From: Cyanoderma ruficeps
Taxonomy: Eukaryota; Chordata; Aves; Passeriformes; Timaliidae
Reading direction: 5' to 3'
Length of the DNA stretch: 64,000 nucleotides
Assembly: GCA_008694505.1 (NCBI GenBank)
Contig: VZDJ01000623.1
Coordinates: 16,022,988-16,086,987, forward strand
Shown: in pieces, positions 37,501 through 49,100 of the stretch
Layout of the letters: each line of letters starts with the position of its first letter
Position numbering within the stretch: position 1 is the stretch's first letter
Made by a program: the position numbers and the translations under genes
Notes under the pieces: generated by a model
Told to the model about the DNA's origin: nothing
Database searches by the model: none
What the model saw: only the letters and a program-made list of their open reading frames with translations

Positions 37501-37930
37501 ATTCCTATTATCTTTACCTCAAAAAAATTGGAATTGTCTCCTGGATTGTTTTACCTTTATGTACAGAGTGTGGAGAGGATTAATTACATCAGGGAGTTAT
37601 TAACAATATCCAGTATATTGTCCAGACACCTGAACTTAGCAGCTTAAAAGGATATTTATCTCGAAGCCTCCCTTCTTTAGATGCAAGGAAGCTTTGGGCA
37701 TTCTTATTTAAATGTGTTTTGTATAAAAGAGTGACCAGGCAAAAAGATACTCTTAGAAACAGGTATCAAACCATGGGATCCTTCCTCTGCTCTAGGAAGT
37801 ACCTCAGTGCACATGGGAGAATTAAGAATAAGTCTACCTATCTAACAATTACCTCTGAGTTAATATTAGTATTTTTTACAAATTTTGAATTGTGTTATAG
37901 TAATAAGAGCTGAATAAATACATCAACTCT

Positions 37931-37960
37931 GACTATGTCATTAATGACTATGTAATTAAT
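37931..37960. repeat. 15-bp tandem duplication
   Basis: Two adjacent 15-bp copies, GACTATGTCATTAAT and GACTATGTAATTAAT, differ at one base. This is a small local duplication. Confidence 0.85.
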
Positions 37961-38371
37961 TTCTGATCCCACCAACCAAAGTGGCAAAATAGACCAAATA
38001 AAAGCATAATCAAGAAAATACAGGTGAAAACCATCTTGTGTTGAAAAAGAAAAATACTCTGGAAATCTGTAGTCCTGTGATTTATGAAATTAGGAGTAAT
38101 GTAGAGATGGTACATTTCATAATACACAATACTAGAATACTTTATTAAAATATCAGGAAATAGTGATTGTGCTTGAGTTTTTGTTTATTTTATTTGTAAT
38201 TTTATGTTTCACATAGATGAGAAATAACTGAATTGTGTGATCATTTGAAGAAATTCTGTGCATCACCAAAACTGGGAAATTGTTGGATAAGGAATAATTA
38301 CTGATGGTAAGCAAGAAGACAGCATCTATAATCACCTGGTATGTGATTGATTTCTAATATTTCAAAGAAGG

Positions 38372-39108
38372 AACTCTGCAGACACCAAGGTCAATGAAGA
38401 AGGAAGGAGAGGAGGTGCCCCAGGCAAAGATTTCCCTGCAGTTTGTGGAGAAGGCCATGCCATGGAGCAGATATCTGTGCTACAGCCTGTGGATGACCCC
38501 ATGCCTGAGCAGGTGGACGTGGTCTGCAGGAAGCAACACTGTGTGGACATCCCTGGAGTTCACTCCTGTGAGGAACTGTGAGGGACCCACATGGGAAGAC
38601 TCCTTTCCAGAAGAAATGCATTCCACAGAAGGGAACCACACTGGAGCACTATGTGAAGAACTGTAGCCCCTGGGAAGGATCCATGTAGGAGAATTTTGTG
38701 AAGGACTGTATCCTGGAGCAGAGGAAGAGCTTGAAGAAGGAGGGACAGACATGAAGGATTATGAAGTGCTACAAATCCCATTCCCCATCACCTCGGACGG
38801 CTCAGGGGGAGGAGGTAGAGAATTTGGGAGTGATGTTGAGCCTGAGAAGAAAAAAGGGGTGGGGTGAAGGTGTTTTCAGATTTTTCCTTGTTTCTTATTA
38901 CCCTCTCTCTAATTAATTGCCAAGACATTAAATTAACTCACCAACTTGAACCTGTTTTGCCTTTGACAGGAATTGATGAGTGATAATCCTGTCTTTACCT
39001 CAACTCAAGAGCTTTTTGCTGTATTTTCTCCCTCTGTCCTGTTCAGGAGGACAAGTGATAGAGTGGCTTAGTAAGAAGCTGGCAGCCAGTTAAGGTCAAC
39101 TCACCACA
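38372..39108 (+). mobile_element. ERVL-like LTR, 5'-truncated, with internal repeats
   Basis: This block carries a known bird LTR pattern in plus orientation. Loosely repeated 40-60-bp units with GGACCC/GGATCC, ACACTGGAGCA and AAGAACTGTAGCCCC-like words run from about 38440 to 38740. A GGGGGAGGAGGTAGAG block (38807-38822) and TTGAGCCTGAGAAGAA follow. Near 38928 an ATTAAA-type signal is visible, then TTGCCTTTGACAGG and TTTACCTCAACTCAAGAG, and the end is TCAACTCACCACA at 39108. The TCTC(A)ACC...CCACA order is shared, on the other strand, with the LTR at 14924. The beginning of the U3 is missing, but the copy at 28140 keeps that part. Frames inside (38362-38781 on the minus strand, 38394-38666 on the plus strand) are not genes. 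Confidence 0.75.
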
Positions 39109-39773
39109 GTAGTAAAGGACAATATTTCAGGGAAATCCTAGGTGACTACCATGAAAGACCTCTCTGCCAATGGCTTTAAGGTCAAGTCAACTTTGTTGAA
39201 CAATTTCCAGAATGTGGAAATTCTTTGTCTTATGATTGCAGTTATATGTGAATGCACGTATATGCTAAACAATTTTTGTAAGAATAGAAAAGCTATTAAG
39301 AAGTGACTGAGAGCTGTGGTATGGTCACAGAAAGATGCTGCAAGATCATTTAATTGCATTCTAAAAAGCCTAAGTATATTGCTGTTGCACATTCTATTAA
39401 TTTTATAATTTTGTCCATTTTTCTTGATCAAATTGGTGCAATATGCCGATCTGGCATATGCTGACAATAGTTGTGTGTATTATAAATGTATTGTACTGGA
39501 ATAGCTTAGAAAATCAATGCTAATATTATATTAGCATACTACTAGCTGCTGACTCATGACATGGCAGAGCAATGCTGCATATTTTTGTGTATATTAGGGT
39601 ATTCTGTCTGGAACTGACTGCCACTAAGATGTCAAGCCTGAAAGATGTGGAGGCGTGTTTATTGGTATAAAAAATTAAATGCAGCAACATCAAATAGAAA
39701 ATGTTCTAAACAGTTACTCATCCTGAGTAGGAACTTCCCCTTACCAGTAGTCCCTAAAATGAGCAATCCTTCA
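39109..39773. other. Unique AT-rich sequence
   Basis: No repeat or gene is recognised. A 109-codon minus frame at 39138-39467 has no recognisable domain. Confidence 0.5.
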
Positions 39774-39908
39774 TGAGGAGGGAAGGGAAGGGAAGGGAAG
39801 GGANNNNNNNNNNNNNNNNNNNNNNNNNNNNNNNNNNNNNNNNNNNNNNNNNNNNNNNNNNNNNNNNNNNNNNNNNNNGAAAAAAAGAAAAGAAAAGAAA
39901 AGATAAAA
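39774..39908. repeat. Purine simple repeat around an assembly gap
   Basis: GGGAA units (39776-39803) lead into a run of 75 N (39804-39878). After it come GAAAA units (39879-39908). The unit is different on the two sides, so the gap hides at least one change of repeat. The N-crossing frames on both strands are meaningless. Confidence 0.92.
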
Positions 39909-40519
39909 AAATAACTAAAAAGAGATTCCAAAAAGATGAAGGAAAAGATGTGGCTGCAGCATCCATGTTCTGGTTTCACAGGGGTGTTTAACAGCAGCTT
40001 TCAAGTCAATAAGTCTGTGTTTCTGGCAGTGAAGTCCTTCCTTTTGGCTGTCATTTTGGTAAGTCTAAGCTTCCCTTCCAACCATCTGAATGCTGGTTCT
40101 AGCGAAGTGTAACAAGGTACATGAAACATTGTCCTTGACTTAACCATGACCTTACAGATCTAAATTCCAAACATCTCAAGCACTGCAGTACTGAGCACCT
40201 TGAAGCCTGTAGCTTTTGATTGATATTGACCAGTGAACCTTGTCTAGATCTTCATGAACTCAAGGTAAAGATGATCCCTGATGTCTGTGAGAACTGTTCT
40301 CATCTGAATCAGTGTATTACTGAAGACATTACAAAATACAATCAGCTGCAGTAAACCTTGCCTTTTTATAGAGACCTATGCCTTTTCAATTTCTCTTCTG
40401 CACTTTTCTAGGCTCTCTTCTGCACACAGAGGAGAATTTATTTCAGTGAACATGTTCCATACAAGTTTAACTGTCCTCGTTTAGGGTAAATTGAAGAAGG
40501 AAATCTCTGAAGGGATCCC
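39909..40519. other. Unique sequence, nothing recognised
   Basis: No mobile element, exon or RNA gene was identified in this stretch. Confidence 0.5.
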
Positions 40520-41030
40520 ACTAGAAAGCAAATTCAAGTGGCCACCGGTTCAGGAGGAAAATGCCCTTTGAGAGAAGTGGAAAAAAATGTTTGTTTAACA
40601 AGAAAAGTACTCACAAACATGAAAAAATGAACAATATTAATCAATGAAACCTCTTCTTGTTCTGAGGAGATGGAAAATTCAGAAAGTCCTTCTGTGATCT
40701 GCTGTCCTGGCCGCAGTGCTGCTTGGGGCCCCGCAGATGATAATCCTGGTGTTCTCAGACTGAACAATGGCTGAACAGTTCCAAAAAAATCCTTCTGGCC
40801 TCAGCTACCAACAGAAAAACCAGTGAAAACCCCATCTGTCTGCAGAGTGGAGAACTCCTAGAGCATTGCTTATCTCTGTTTTGAACGCAGCCACAAAAAA
40901 AATTCCACCGCTTTTCTTTCTCTCCCCCTTTGCTCTCAGATCTAGTTTTATAGGTGCAGAACTCAATATCCAGCATAAACAGAACAGGTGAGTGGGGATA
41001 CAAGCATCAAAAAGTCACCCTAGGACATTA
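40520..41030 (-). mobile_element. Possible old LTR, antisense
   Basis: This stretch is a little richer in GC than its flanks. It reads like a bird LTR on the minus strand: a CTATAAAA box (reverse complement of TTTTATAG at about 40948-40955) with a GGCCCCGCAG-type segment downstream on that strand at about 40728-40738. I associate the general wording (GAGATGGAAAATTCAG, ACAGAACAGGTGAGTGGGGA) with a bird LTR family but cannot name it. No clear ends or polyadenylation signal are visible. An ordinary unique segment remains possible. Confidence 0.33.
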
Positions 41031-41790
41031 ACTTAAATGCTTCTTTAGTTTAAGTTATTGAATCTGAGTTCTGATTCTCTATTGTTGGCATCAAGGCAAT
41101 CTCCCTACCAAACGCAGTCCTTTAAAAAACCCAAACAAGTGAATTATCATTGCTGCCTGTGTTTTTCCATTGTGACAAATTCTCTGTTCTACACTATTTA
41201 AAATGGAGCTGGATGCAGTTCTGTAATGACAAACAACAGATATGTGTAGCCTTACACAAGTTTTAATGATGCTATCAAATTTTACTCAGCATGAATAACA
41301 TGTTAGACATATTGCTTATTACATACAGGCAGTACCATTCAGAAAAATACCAGACCATTCCAGACTGTGATTTGGACATTGTAATATATGTTTAGAAAAA
41401 TTCAAATAAAGTCTAGATTAGCATAAGGATTATTAGGTGGCAATAGTCAGCTTGTGGTGAAGAAAAGATGTTAATAGGTTGTATCACATGTGTGCCTGTT
41501 CACTTTTATGTATGATTGATTTTAGAAGATCAGAACAAGATCATGAAATATCCTGTAAAGTCATTATGGTGTCATTAAAGTGACTTTTTTTTTTTTTTTG
41601 GTAATGATATATTGTCTCTGAAGTGGTAATTTTAAAAGGGAATTGACTCTTTCATACACGTATAGGATATTCTAAAGAGTCTTAAATATTTCAAAGCCCA
41701 AAGTGCGTTTCTTTCTGTAGATAAGTTCAGGCACATCTATTTCATAAGCAAGACACAAAGAAGAAATTAAATTTACTCCTTTTAAAGGCA

Positions 41791-41794
41791 TGTG

Positions 41795-41835
<41 letters not shown>

Positions 41836-41838
41836 TAG
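41791..41838. repeat. (TG/TA)n dinucleotide microsatellite
   Basis: TGTGTATGTG passes into about 18 TA units, with one phase slip near 41829. Confidence 0.92.
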
Positions 41839-42097
41839 TCTTCACTCCCTATTTATGTGTGCAAATGAATGAAGCTTAGCTTCCAGAGTCTTGGTTCATT
41901 TATTAGTAGTGTTCACCAAATACTCAAATTTTTCAAGGACTGAAGCAGAAAATTTGCGCTAAAACTGGATTTCACAGTTTTCCACTGCTGATCCTTTCGG
42001 TCAGTTTTCCAAACACCCATGTCCATACATCCTGTTTTGTGGTTGATGACTTTGCAAAACCATTACAAATTGGATCTTTGCTCTGCCACATAAGTCT

Positions 42098-42139
42098 GTA
42101 TATAAAAAAGCAAATGCTGTTTGTAAAAAAGCAAATGCT
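42098..42139. repeat. 21-bp tandem duplication
   Basis: Two neighbouring copies share the word TAAAAAAGCAAATGCT at 42103-42118 and 42124-42139, a period of 21 bp. The rest of each unit differs by a few bases. Confidence 0.8.
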
Positions 42140-42603
42140 ACCTTAACACTTATTGTAGCATTTAAATATAACTTTGAATATAAGTGTTGTTCTGGCTGGT
42201 ATATGTAAGAGTGGTTCTGTTTCCACTTCCATTTCCATCATGGTCAAAATTTTAAATTTGTATTAATACAGAGCCTTCTTGTGTAAAGGATCTCAAATCT
42301 CTCTTTGTGAATTATCTTAAAAATATTTTAATTTCACATTTGCAAGTAGATAGCATAATGAAGATTTAAAGAGCATTCTTAAAAAATTAAACCAGTCAGA
42401 TAAGTCTTTTTACAAGATGATTTTACAGAGGAATTTTGTATTACTGAAAAATTAAAACCAAAGAACCTTTAAGATGGATTATTGTCTAGCATTTAGAAGC
42501 AAAAGGGAAAATCTCACACAATTATTGCACAAAACCTCTGAGGCATAACCTGTTTTTAGAAAGTTTCCAAATTATATAGAATCTTTTATGGCATATTATA
42601 AGG

Positions 42604-42664
42604 CTTTTTTTCTTTTTTCTTTTTGTTTTTTCTCTGTTTGTTTGTGTGGGGTTTTTTTTTTTAA
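42604..42664. repeat. T-rich low-complexity stretch
   Basis: Runs of T are broken by single C and G bases and by TTTG words. This is low complexity with no gene-like content. Confidence 0.8.
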
Positions 42665-45600
42665 TTAGTTAATTCCACTGATTACTTAAAAATTGCATCT
42701 TCTTTGTAGTCTGAGGTTTTTCGCCTTTCAGCCTCGGGGTTCATTTGGACCTTTTATCTTCTAGATTAAAGAAGTATTTGCAATCAAAGAGAGCTCTCCT
42801 GTATGACAAACACAGGCCTTAAAAAGACCATCTCTTGCACATTTCTTGTCAAAAGAACTTCTTTTATCTTTCACTATAGATCATGACTTCTAGGTGACAA
42901 AACTTTCCATCCTTTCTTTTCCAGAGTCTTTCCAATTAGCAATACTCAGTCCACTTGGGATTCTGATCCTGTGGTATAAATGAAAACTCAGCTGTTCTTT
43001 TAGTCTTGCTTTTCTCAATCCCCATTTTCCTTCAGTGGAGTTGTCTTTCCTCTTAGCTAGCTATAGTCAATTGTTCTTAGACAAGTGATATTTATTACCC
43101 ATAGAAACTTTCAGAAAGAGTTTCCCTGCACAATTTTATTGTTCCATGGATAAGCCATAGACTATGAAAATTTATTAGTAATAAAATGTAGTTTGAGTTT
43201 ATAACACAAATAAAATTTCAAAGACAGTTACTCTTTTGATTCTAAAATTTAATTTATCAGTTTAAGTATTTCATTTATTACTTGCTACTTTTATATTTTA
43301 ATATAGCAATGTATTATACATCCCAATGATACTCTATTTTAGAATTAATTGCTTAGATATTCCTATGGTGAGCACAATAAATGAAGTGACTGATTTTTAA
43401 ATAACTGGGTAGTGCATTTATCAAACTAACATTTCAAATAGTTTAAAACTAGAGTAAAGAGGTCACTGAATATTTCTATCTAGGACTACAACTCAAAAAA
43501 CTAGTTATGAAGAATTTTGAATAACAAGAACGGATTTGAATTCTTGCACTGGTTTCAAAAACTCAGATTTAATCCTGTCTTTGTGAAAAGGTATTTTAAA
43601 TTCTCACTTCTCACAACATTTGTATATAATATTCTGATTTTCTTTTTCTTTTCTTTGAGATGTAATATTATGTTCCACTCAAAGCAACCAAAGTCTTTCC
43701 TGTGTCTTTAAAATTTTTATTACCATCAGAAAATGAAAACATGAAGTTATTACACCACTGAAGATAGTAATATCTATATATATATATAGGACAAAACCTG
43801 ATATCTCAAAAGGGAAACCTTAAAAAACGTGGAATTGTGTGAGGTTCAATTCATTAGTTTATTGAACCTAATTACACTTTTCTGGGATTATTTGGAGGGA
43901 AAGAAAAAGCAAAATATTTACGAAGAAGGGCATTCTGAAAAGCAATCAGGTCACTATATGTGAGAAAAATTCAGAACATGAAAGTAATTTGCTTTTTCTG
44001 TTTTCCAGAACTTTGCCCGGCAGAAAACATTAAGGTTTTGGAATGTAACACATTTTGGTCAATAAAGCAATGCACCACTGAGTAAAGAACAAGATTTCTT
44101 TTATAAAGGGCTTTGTACTGTGTTTCTTAGCCAGAGTATTTAATTTGTCAACAAACGCAATTAATGGACAAAGCTAATGATGGAAATTGTGGCAGCGCAT
44201 TAATTTGATGCAGCTATACCTTTGATATATAATGTGCACCCTTGAGACAAAAGTAGGCACAATTCACTGAGACATTCCATGCTGGAATACTGGAGTGCTG
44301 AGCTTTTAAGCTCAAGAAAATGCATCAGATCTCCTTGGTTCTGGTTGTAAGCACAGATCTGAAAAAGTCAACACACACATGAAAAGTGAATAACTAGAGA
44401 ATTAGGTGTCGCTCCTAGAGAAAGCAGGTATGAGGATGTAGCCGTGGATATGGGTTGTCTGTTGAATAAGCAGCCAGATAAGAATGGATTCTTAGTCAGA
44501 TATGTCTCTGTCATCTGAAAAACATGAAAAGCTTGCTGCATTATTTTGGATGTGTTGGTATAGAGGAAAGAAAGTGGATATGAAATTAAACCAATATCTA
44601 GTACTGCCTACACTCAGGCTGTGCAGAAGACTGTAAAAACAAGCAAACAAAAATATTGCTTTTATCCTCTAAGGATGGTCAGAAAATAAAAACTTAGGGA
44701 TTGTGACATTAGATGGTAGTTCTGTGAAATATGTCACTTATTTATGTCAAATCTTGAAAGATTTCATTTGGTGTTGTAAATTTCTATCTCTTCTCTTTCT
44801 GTTCTGCTCCTAGTTATGTTATCTACAGAAAAATTTGTTTTGGCCATTAAAGTGTTTTTATTTTTTGTATTTGATTTAAAGTAATTCCTTGAATTGCTTT
44901 TCTTTCTTGGTGTTGCTTTCAGATGGAGTTAAAATAAAATTTTAAAGTAGTATTTTTCTCACTAGAAGTATAGAAAATGCACTCTATCTTCTGAAGTTCA
45001 AGTATTCAAAATGTTCTTACAGAGTATATGGAGATGCCAAATAGCTATCTTTAACATATTTTGTGGATCTATCACTGTACATATACGGAACTTTGCCTTT
45101 ATAGAGACACTGGTGGAATAGAAGGTGTTTTATTGAGTTTTCCCCAGCTACACTTTTGGCCACTAGTGACAATTTTAGTGATTTATTTGCTCTTTGTTCT
45201 TTCACACACTCATTCAATAACACCTTGAATAGATCAGTTAGTGAACATGGATAATAAAAATTTTCCTGAAGAAATCTAACTTTGCTAATTGTGTTCCTGT
45301 CTACTATATTAGTATATTCCTGTACATTGTAAAAATTTCATTTTCAGGCTTTTAAAAGTGATTGAGTATAATTATTTAGTCAAAATTGTTTCAAATAGTT
45401 AGTATACTGTGGTTATTTTTACATTTTCTGAGGTGTGCTTTCAGCCTGCACCCAGTAAGTTTTCTTCTATTTTGGTGTACAGAACTAAATCATCAGTTTG
45501 AAGTCAGGTCAGCTCAATCTGCTAAAGTGTGAACAATTCCTTGCTAGAACTGAATGTGATCTTCATGTACATTTTTTTCTAAATGACTAATTAAATGCCT

Positions 45601-46969
45601 ATATTAGCAGTAAGGGAAGTTGGGACTTTGAAAGGATAAGCATTCGGCTTAAGCTGAGCTTGAGGAAGAAAGAAAGGTTTTGCATATTTCTTTAAATACT
45701 TGTGTTTTCTTTTTCTCAATACCAAAATCAATGATTAAATGTTTTGCTAAAAAAAATTCAATTAAGAGAAAAACAACATCCTGAATTGAGACTGTTTTGC
45801 CCATAAGAGTCACATAAATAAAATGAAATCTACACACAGAAATGGCTCTATCTCGCTGTACTCGGACCTAAAGAAATAACTCTTTCCTTATGCCCTATTG
45901 ATGTATTAGAAAATAAACTAATTACAGTTCTCAGAATGACACATAAGAATGGATGTCATTTCAACATTTTGGGATGCATGGGAAGAATGTCTCTGCAGTG
46001 AGGAGAGAAAAGTTGCACGGTGAGTGCACTGCTAGCAGTTACACATTATACTACATGTGAATTTATGATACCAGAGGTGCTATGAACCATTGATTACCAT
46101 CCCTCATGATAAATCTGCCCTGAAAGCTAAATCCTAGTACTTTGCTACCTGTTTTGAGGACAGTGACAAACTTCAGGGGATTTTATATTTTTGGTCCACA
46201 AGCTCTCTGATTTTTTTCCTCAGCCCTTCTGCAAGGTAGAAAGAAAATTCCTATTTTAAAATTCTCTGATGTGCAGAACTGCAGCAGGCCAGCCTGCTTT
46301 AGTCCTAGAGTGCAAATGAGCTACTAATGGAATCAAAGCCTCTGTTCTTCTGTGTTTATTCAAGCATCTGTCTATGGAATGTATGATTCCATCTTTGAGC
46401 AGTCTCAGTTAGTCACAGAATTCTCTGGATACACTCAGCTCTGCTCTAAGGTTATGTGCATTTTGTTCAAGCTCTTACTCACTTGTATATTCTTTATCAA
46501 CATCAATTTCTCTGTTTGTATCTCCTTTAAATGACATTTTGTATAAGTAGCAATAAAAGAAAAAAACATTCTCAATCCTGCAGATCCCTCAGAAGTGTAA
46601 CCAGACTTTAATTTGGAAATCTTCTCTGAGCTGTTTCCACATGAGATATCCAATGATCTCCGCTTTCAGCTTCACTTAAAACCTTTTGATAATGATTTGT
46701 CCTGCCTCAGCTCAGTCCTGAGTTACCTGCATATATTGGTTTCCTTCAGATCATTTGCAGCAAAGCTGATCTGTGTGGTGTGGGACAGGCCAACCAGACT
46801 GGAATGGCTGTGTCAAAGCCTATGCCGCTCTTATGATATTATTTAAGTGTATATGAATATAATGCATTCCTTCCCAGCAGAACAGAGGAAACCTCTGGAT
46901 GACATGTATCTGTATTGTATGTGGTATCATGTCTTTCTCTGTATTACCTGTAATATCAGATGTTCAGAG

Positions 46970-47390
46970 AATCAGACAGTCTATCCAGAGTTGGAAGGCA
47001 CTCACAAGAATCATCAGCATCCAACTCCTGACCCTGCACAGAACTACTCCAAAAGTCACACCATGTGCCTGAGAGCGTTGACCAAATGCTTCTAGAACTC
47101 TGCCAGGCTTTGTATTGTGGCCAGTTCCCTGGGGAACCTGTTCCAGTGCCCAACCACCATCTGGGTGAAGAACCTTTCCATAATATCCAACTTAAAACTC
47201 CCCTGACACAATTTCAGGCCATTCCCTTGGGTCCAGTCACTGGTCACCAGAGACAACAGATTGGTGCCTGTCCCTCTGCCTAGCCTTGAGAAGAAGCTGC
47301 ACACAATGGTGACTTCTCAGTCTCCTCCGCTCAGCAGTTCCTCATATGCCTTCCCCTCTAGATCCTTCACCATCTTGTCAGCATAAAGTT
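46970..47390 (-). mobile_element. CR1 LINE 3' end, antisense
   Basis: The plus strand begins with CAGAGAATCAGACAGTC (a worn tail). It then carries TCCAACTCCTGACCCTGCAC, TTCCCTGGGGAACCTGTTCC, TGGGTGAAGAACCTTTCC and, to the right, TTCCTCATATGCCTTCCCCTC, TAGATCCTTCACCATCTTG. This is a 5'-truncated CR1 on the minus strand, the same subfamily and orientation as the copy at 24412, and slightly more complete on the inner side. Small frames on both strands (47065-47304) are not genes. Confidence 0.88.
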
Positions 47391-49067
47391 TTTCTGATTC
47401 TCTAACTTCATTAAGGTTACCACTGATTATGGCACTGCAATGTTTTTGGGAAAAGTTCTGCCATTTAGACATTTTTACAACAAGTTGGAAAATGTCAATC
47501 CTCACCTTCCAGACACTGCTATGTTTTGATTTTAGCTGAAAATTTAAAACCAACAATTTTTAATCAGAGATAATTTTCTCCAGCATATTTTGCTGAAATT
47601 CGTAATTTTATTAGAATGTTTGGCGCTTTAGTGAATCAAATAAAAACTGTATAAACAAATCTTATTATTGGTTCAGCTAAGCAGATTTTATTTAGCAGCT
47701 GTACTGGATATCAGGTAATACAACCTGGAGTGGGGGAGACACAAATCTCCAAAGTGTGTGAATCTGTTGTCCACTCCCTGTAACCAATTCATTGCAGAAA
47801 CTAATCAGATGCAGATCAGCATCATTTTGCTGCAATTCACTGCTGGTTCCTGAGATCTTCAAAACCAGTGTGTGATTACCAGCTATCAGCAGAAGAATGG
47901 TTTCCTCTGTGTTCAGATTAATTGTCTGTTAATTGCTGCTAATTGTCTGAGACTGTGTACCAGTGGGCTTCTTGCATTTTGTATTAATTCACAAATCCTG
48001 GCCATATTTCCTGTGATCATAGCTTATCTTGGACCTGATACCATGCTTTTTTTTCTGTACTATCAGGATCACTGAATACATCTTCTTCAAGGCCAGTGAT
48101 TTTTCACATCTTTGGATATTGTATTAAGAGTCCTGGCTTGCCCTATGGCAAGTGGCTCCATGAGATATCTGTCAGTAAGTTAGGAAAGAATGCATCTATC
48201 CCTTGCTATCTGCATTTCAGATAGAGTCAGTACTGATGATGCAAAACAGATCTGTTTCCTGGCTAGTTACTTCTCTTCTAGAATTAAGTTTTGTGCCCTT
48301 TCTAAAACAATACAGTGGAGTTAAATAATTCAGAAATGAAATTTGTTTGTAGGTTGGTTCTGAGTTAATTATTAAGACTGGTTCATAATTTCAATTCTTT
48401 TTCAACTCCTGAATTTTTCATTTTCACAGAGTAGGTATGAGGACATTAAAAATATTCTTCTGGTGTGTCTACATTAATAAACTAATCTAAGAAAAGCTGT
48501 TGAGACTCTTTAATTGTAAACACATAGTTTAGCATACTCTGGATCAAACCATCTGTAGCTGACACAGTGACTGAGACAAGCTTAGGAATCAAAAAATAGT
48601 TTCCAAAGCATCCTGTTCTGGTGCTTGAATTGAAAAGTTAAATATTTTTAGCTACAAAGGTGCAGCCTAAGTTGTTCCTGCGCTATTCATCTATATGGAT
48701 ATAGCTGTAGACACATAGGAAGTTGCCCAGCTGGTGGCTGGAAATGGTGCAGGAGTTTTTCACAGTTCATAGAATAGACTATATTGTAACATATGAAATA
48801 TAAATGTGTAATTATATTTATTTCTGATACACATAATATTTAGCTCCTATTTTTATTTATACTGGACTTGCTGTGTTAACAGGTATTAGAATGAGTGAAG
48901 AGATTTAGAAATGTTAAAGAAGAAATAGTAATTACAGTAGGGGATTTTGTATTGTTAAATTAATGCTCCATGAACATCTTGGCTAAATGCTTGAACAGTT
49001 GGGCTATCATTATTACTTAATTGTGAAGAAATAAATATTTCTGACAAATCCTTGTAATAGTATTTTA

Positions 49068-49100
<33 letters not shown>

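Larger units (their letters stand above)
32473..38371. other. Unique AT-rich sequence with simple repeats
   Basis: Nearly 6 kb with no recognised gene or mobile element. It holds the GATAT repeat (34482-34562), a TA run near 36168-36181, T-runs near 36540 and 37149-37162, and a 15-bp tandem duplication (37931-37960). Short frames on both strands (for example 35996-36514 minus, 36980-37294 plus, 37329-37647 plus) overlap and lack domains. Confidence 0.45.
41031..46969. other. Unique AT-rich sequence, with a candidate conserved segment
   Basis: About 6 kb without a recognised gene or mobile element. It holds a T-run at 41587-41600, a TA repeat (41791-41838), a 21-bp tandem duplication (42098-42139), a T-rich patch (42604-42664) and a TA run near 43773-43788. 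The interval 43985-44300 has the word content of conserved non-coding DNA. Short frames, including 43517-43711 and 46352-46534, lack motifs. Confidence 0.45.

Noticed and set aside
38362..38781. Five overlapping frames of 62-90 codons on both strands
   Set aside because: All lie within the LTR at 38372-39108, whose repeat units and GC content keep many frames open.
39659..39991. Frames crossing the 75-N run
   Set aside because: The middle of each protein is unknown and the edges are simple repeat.
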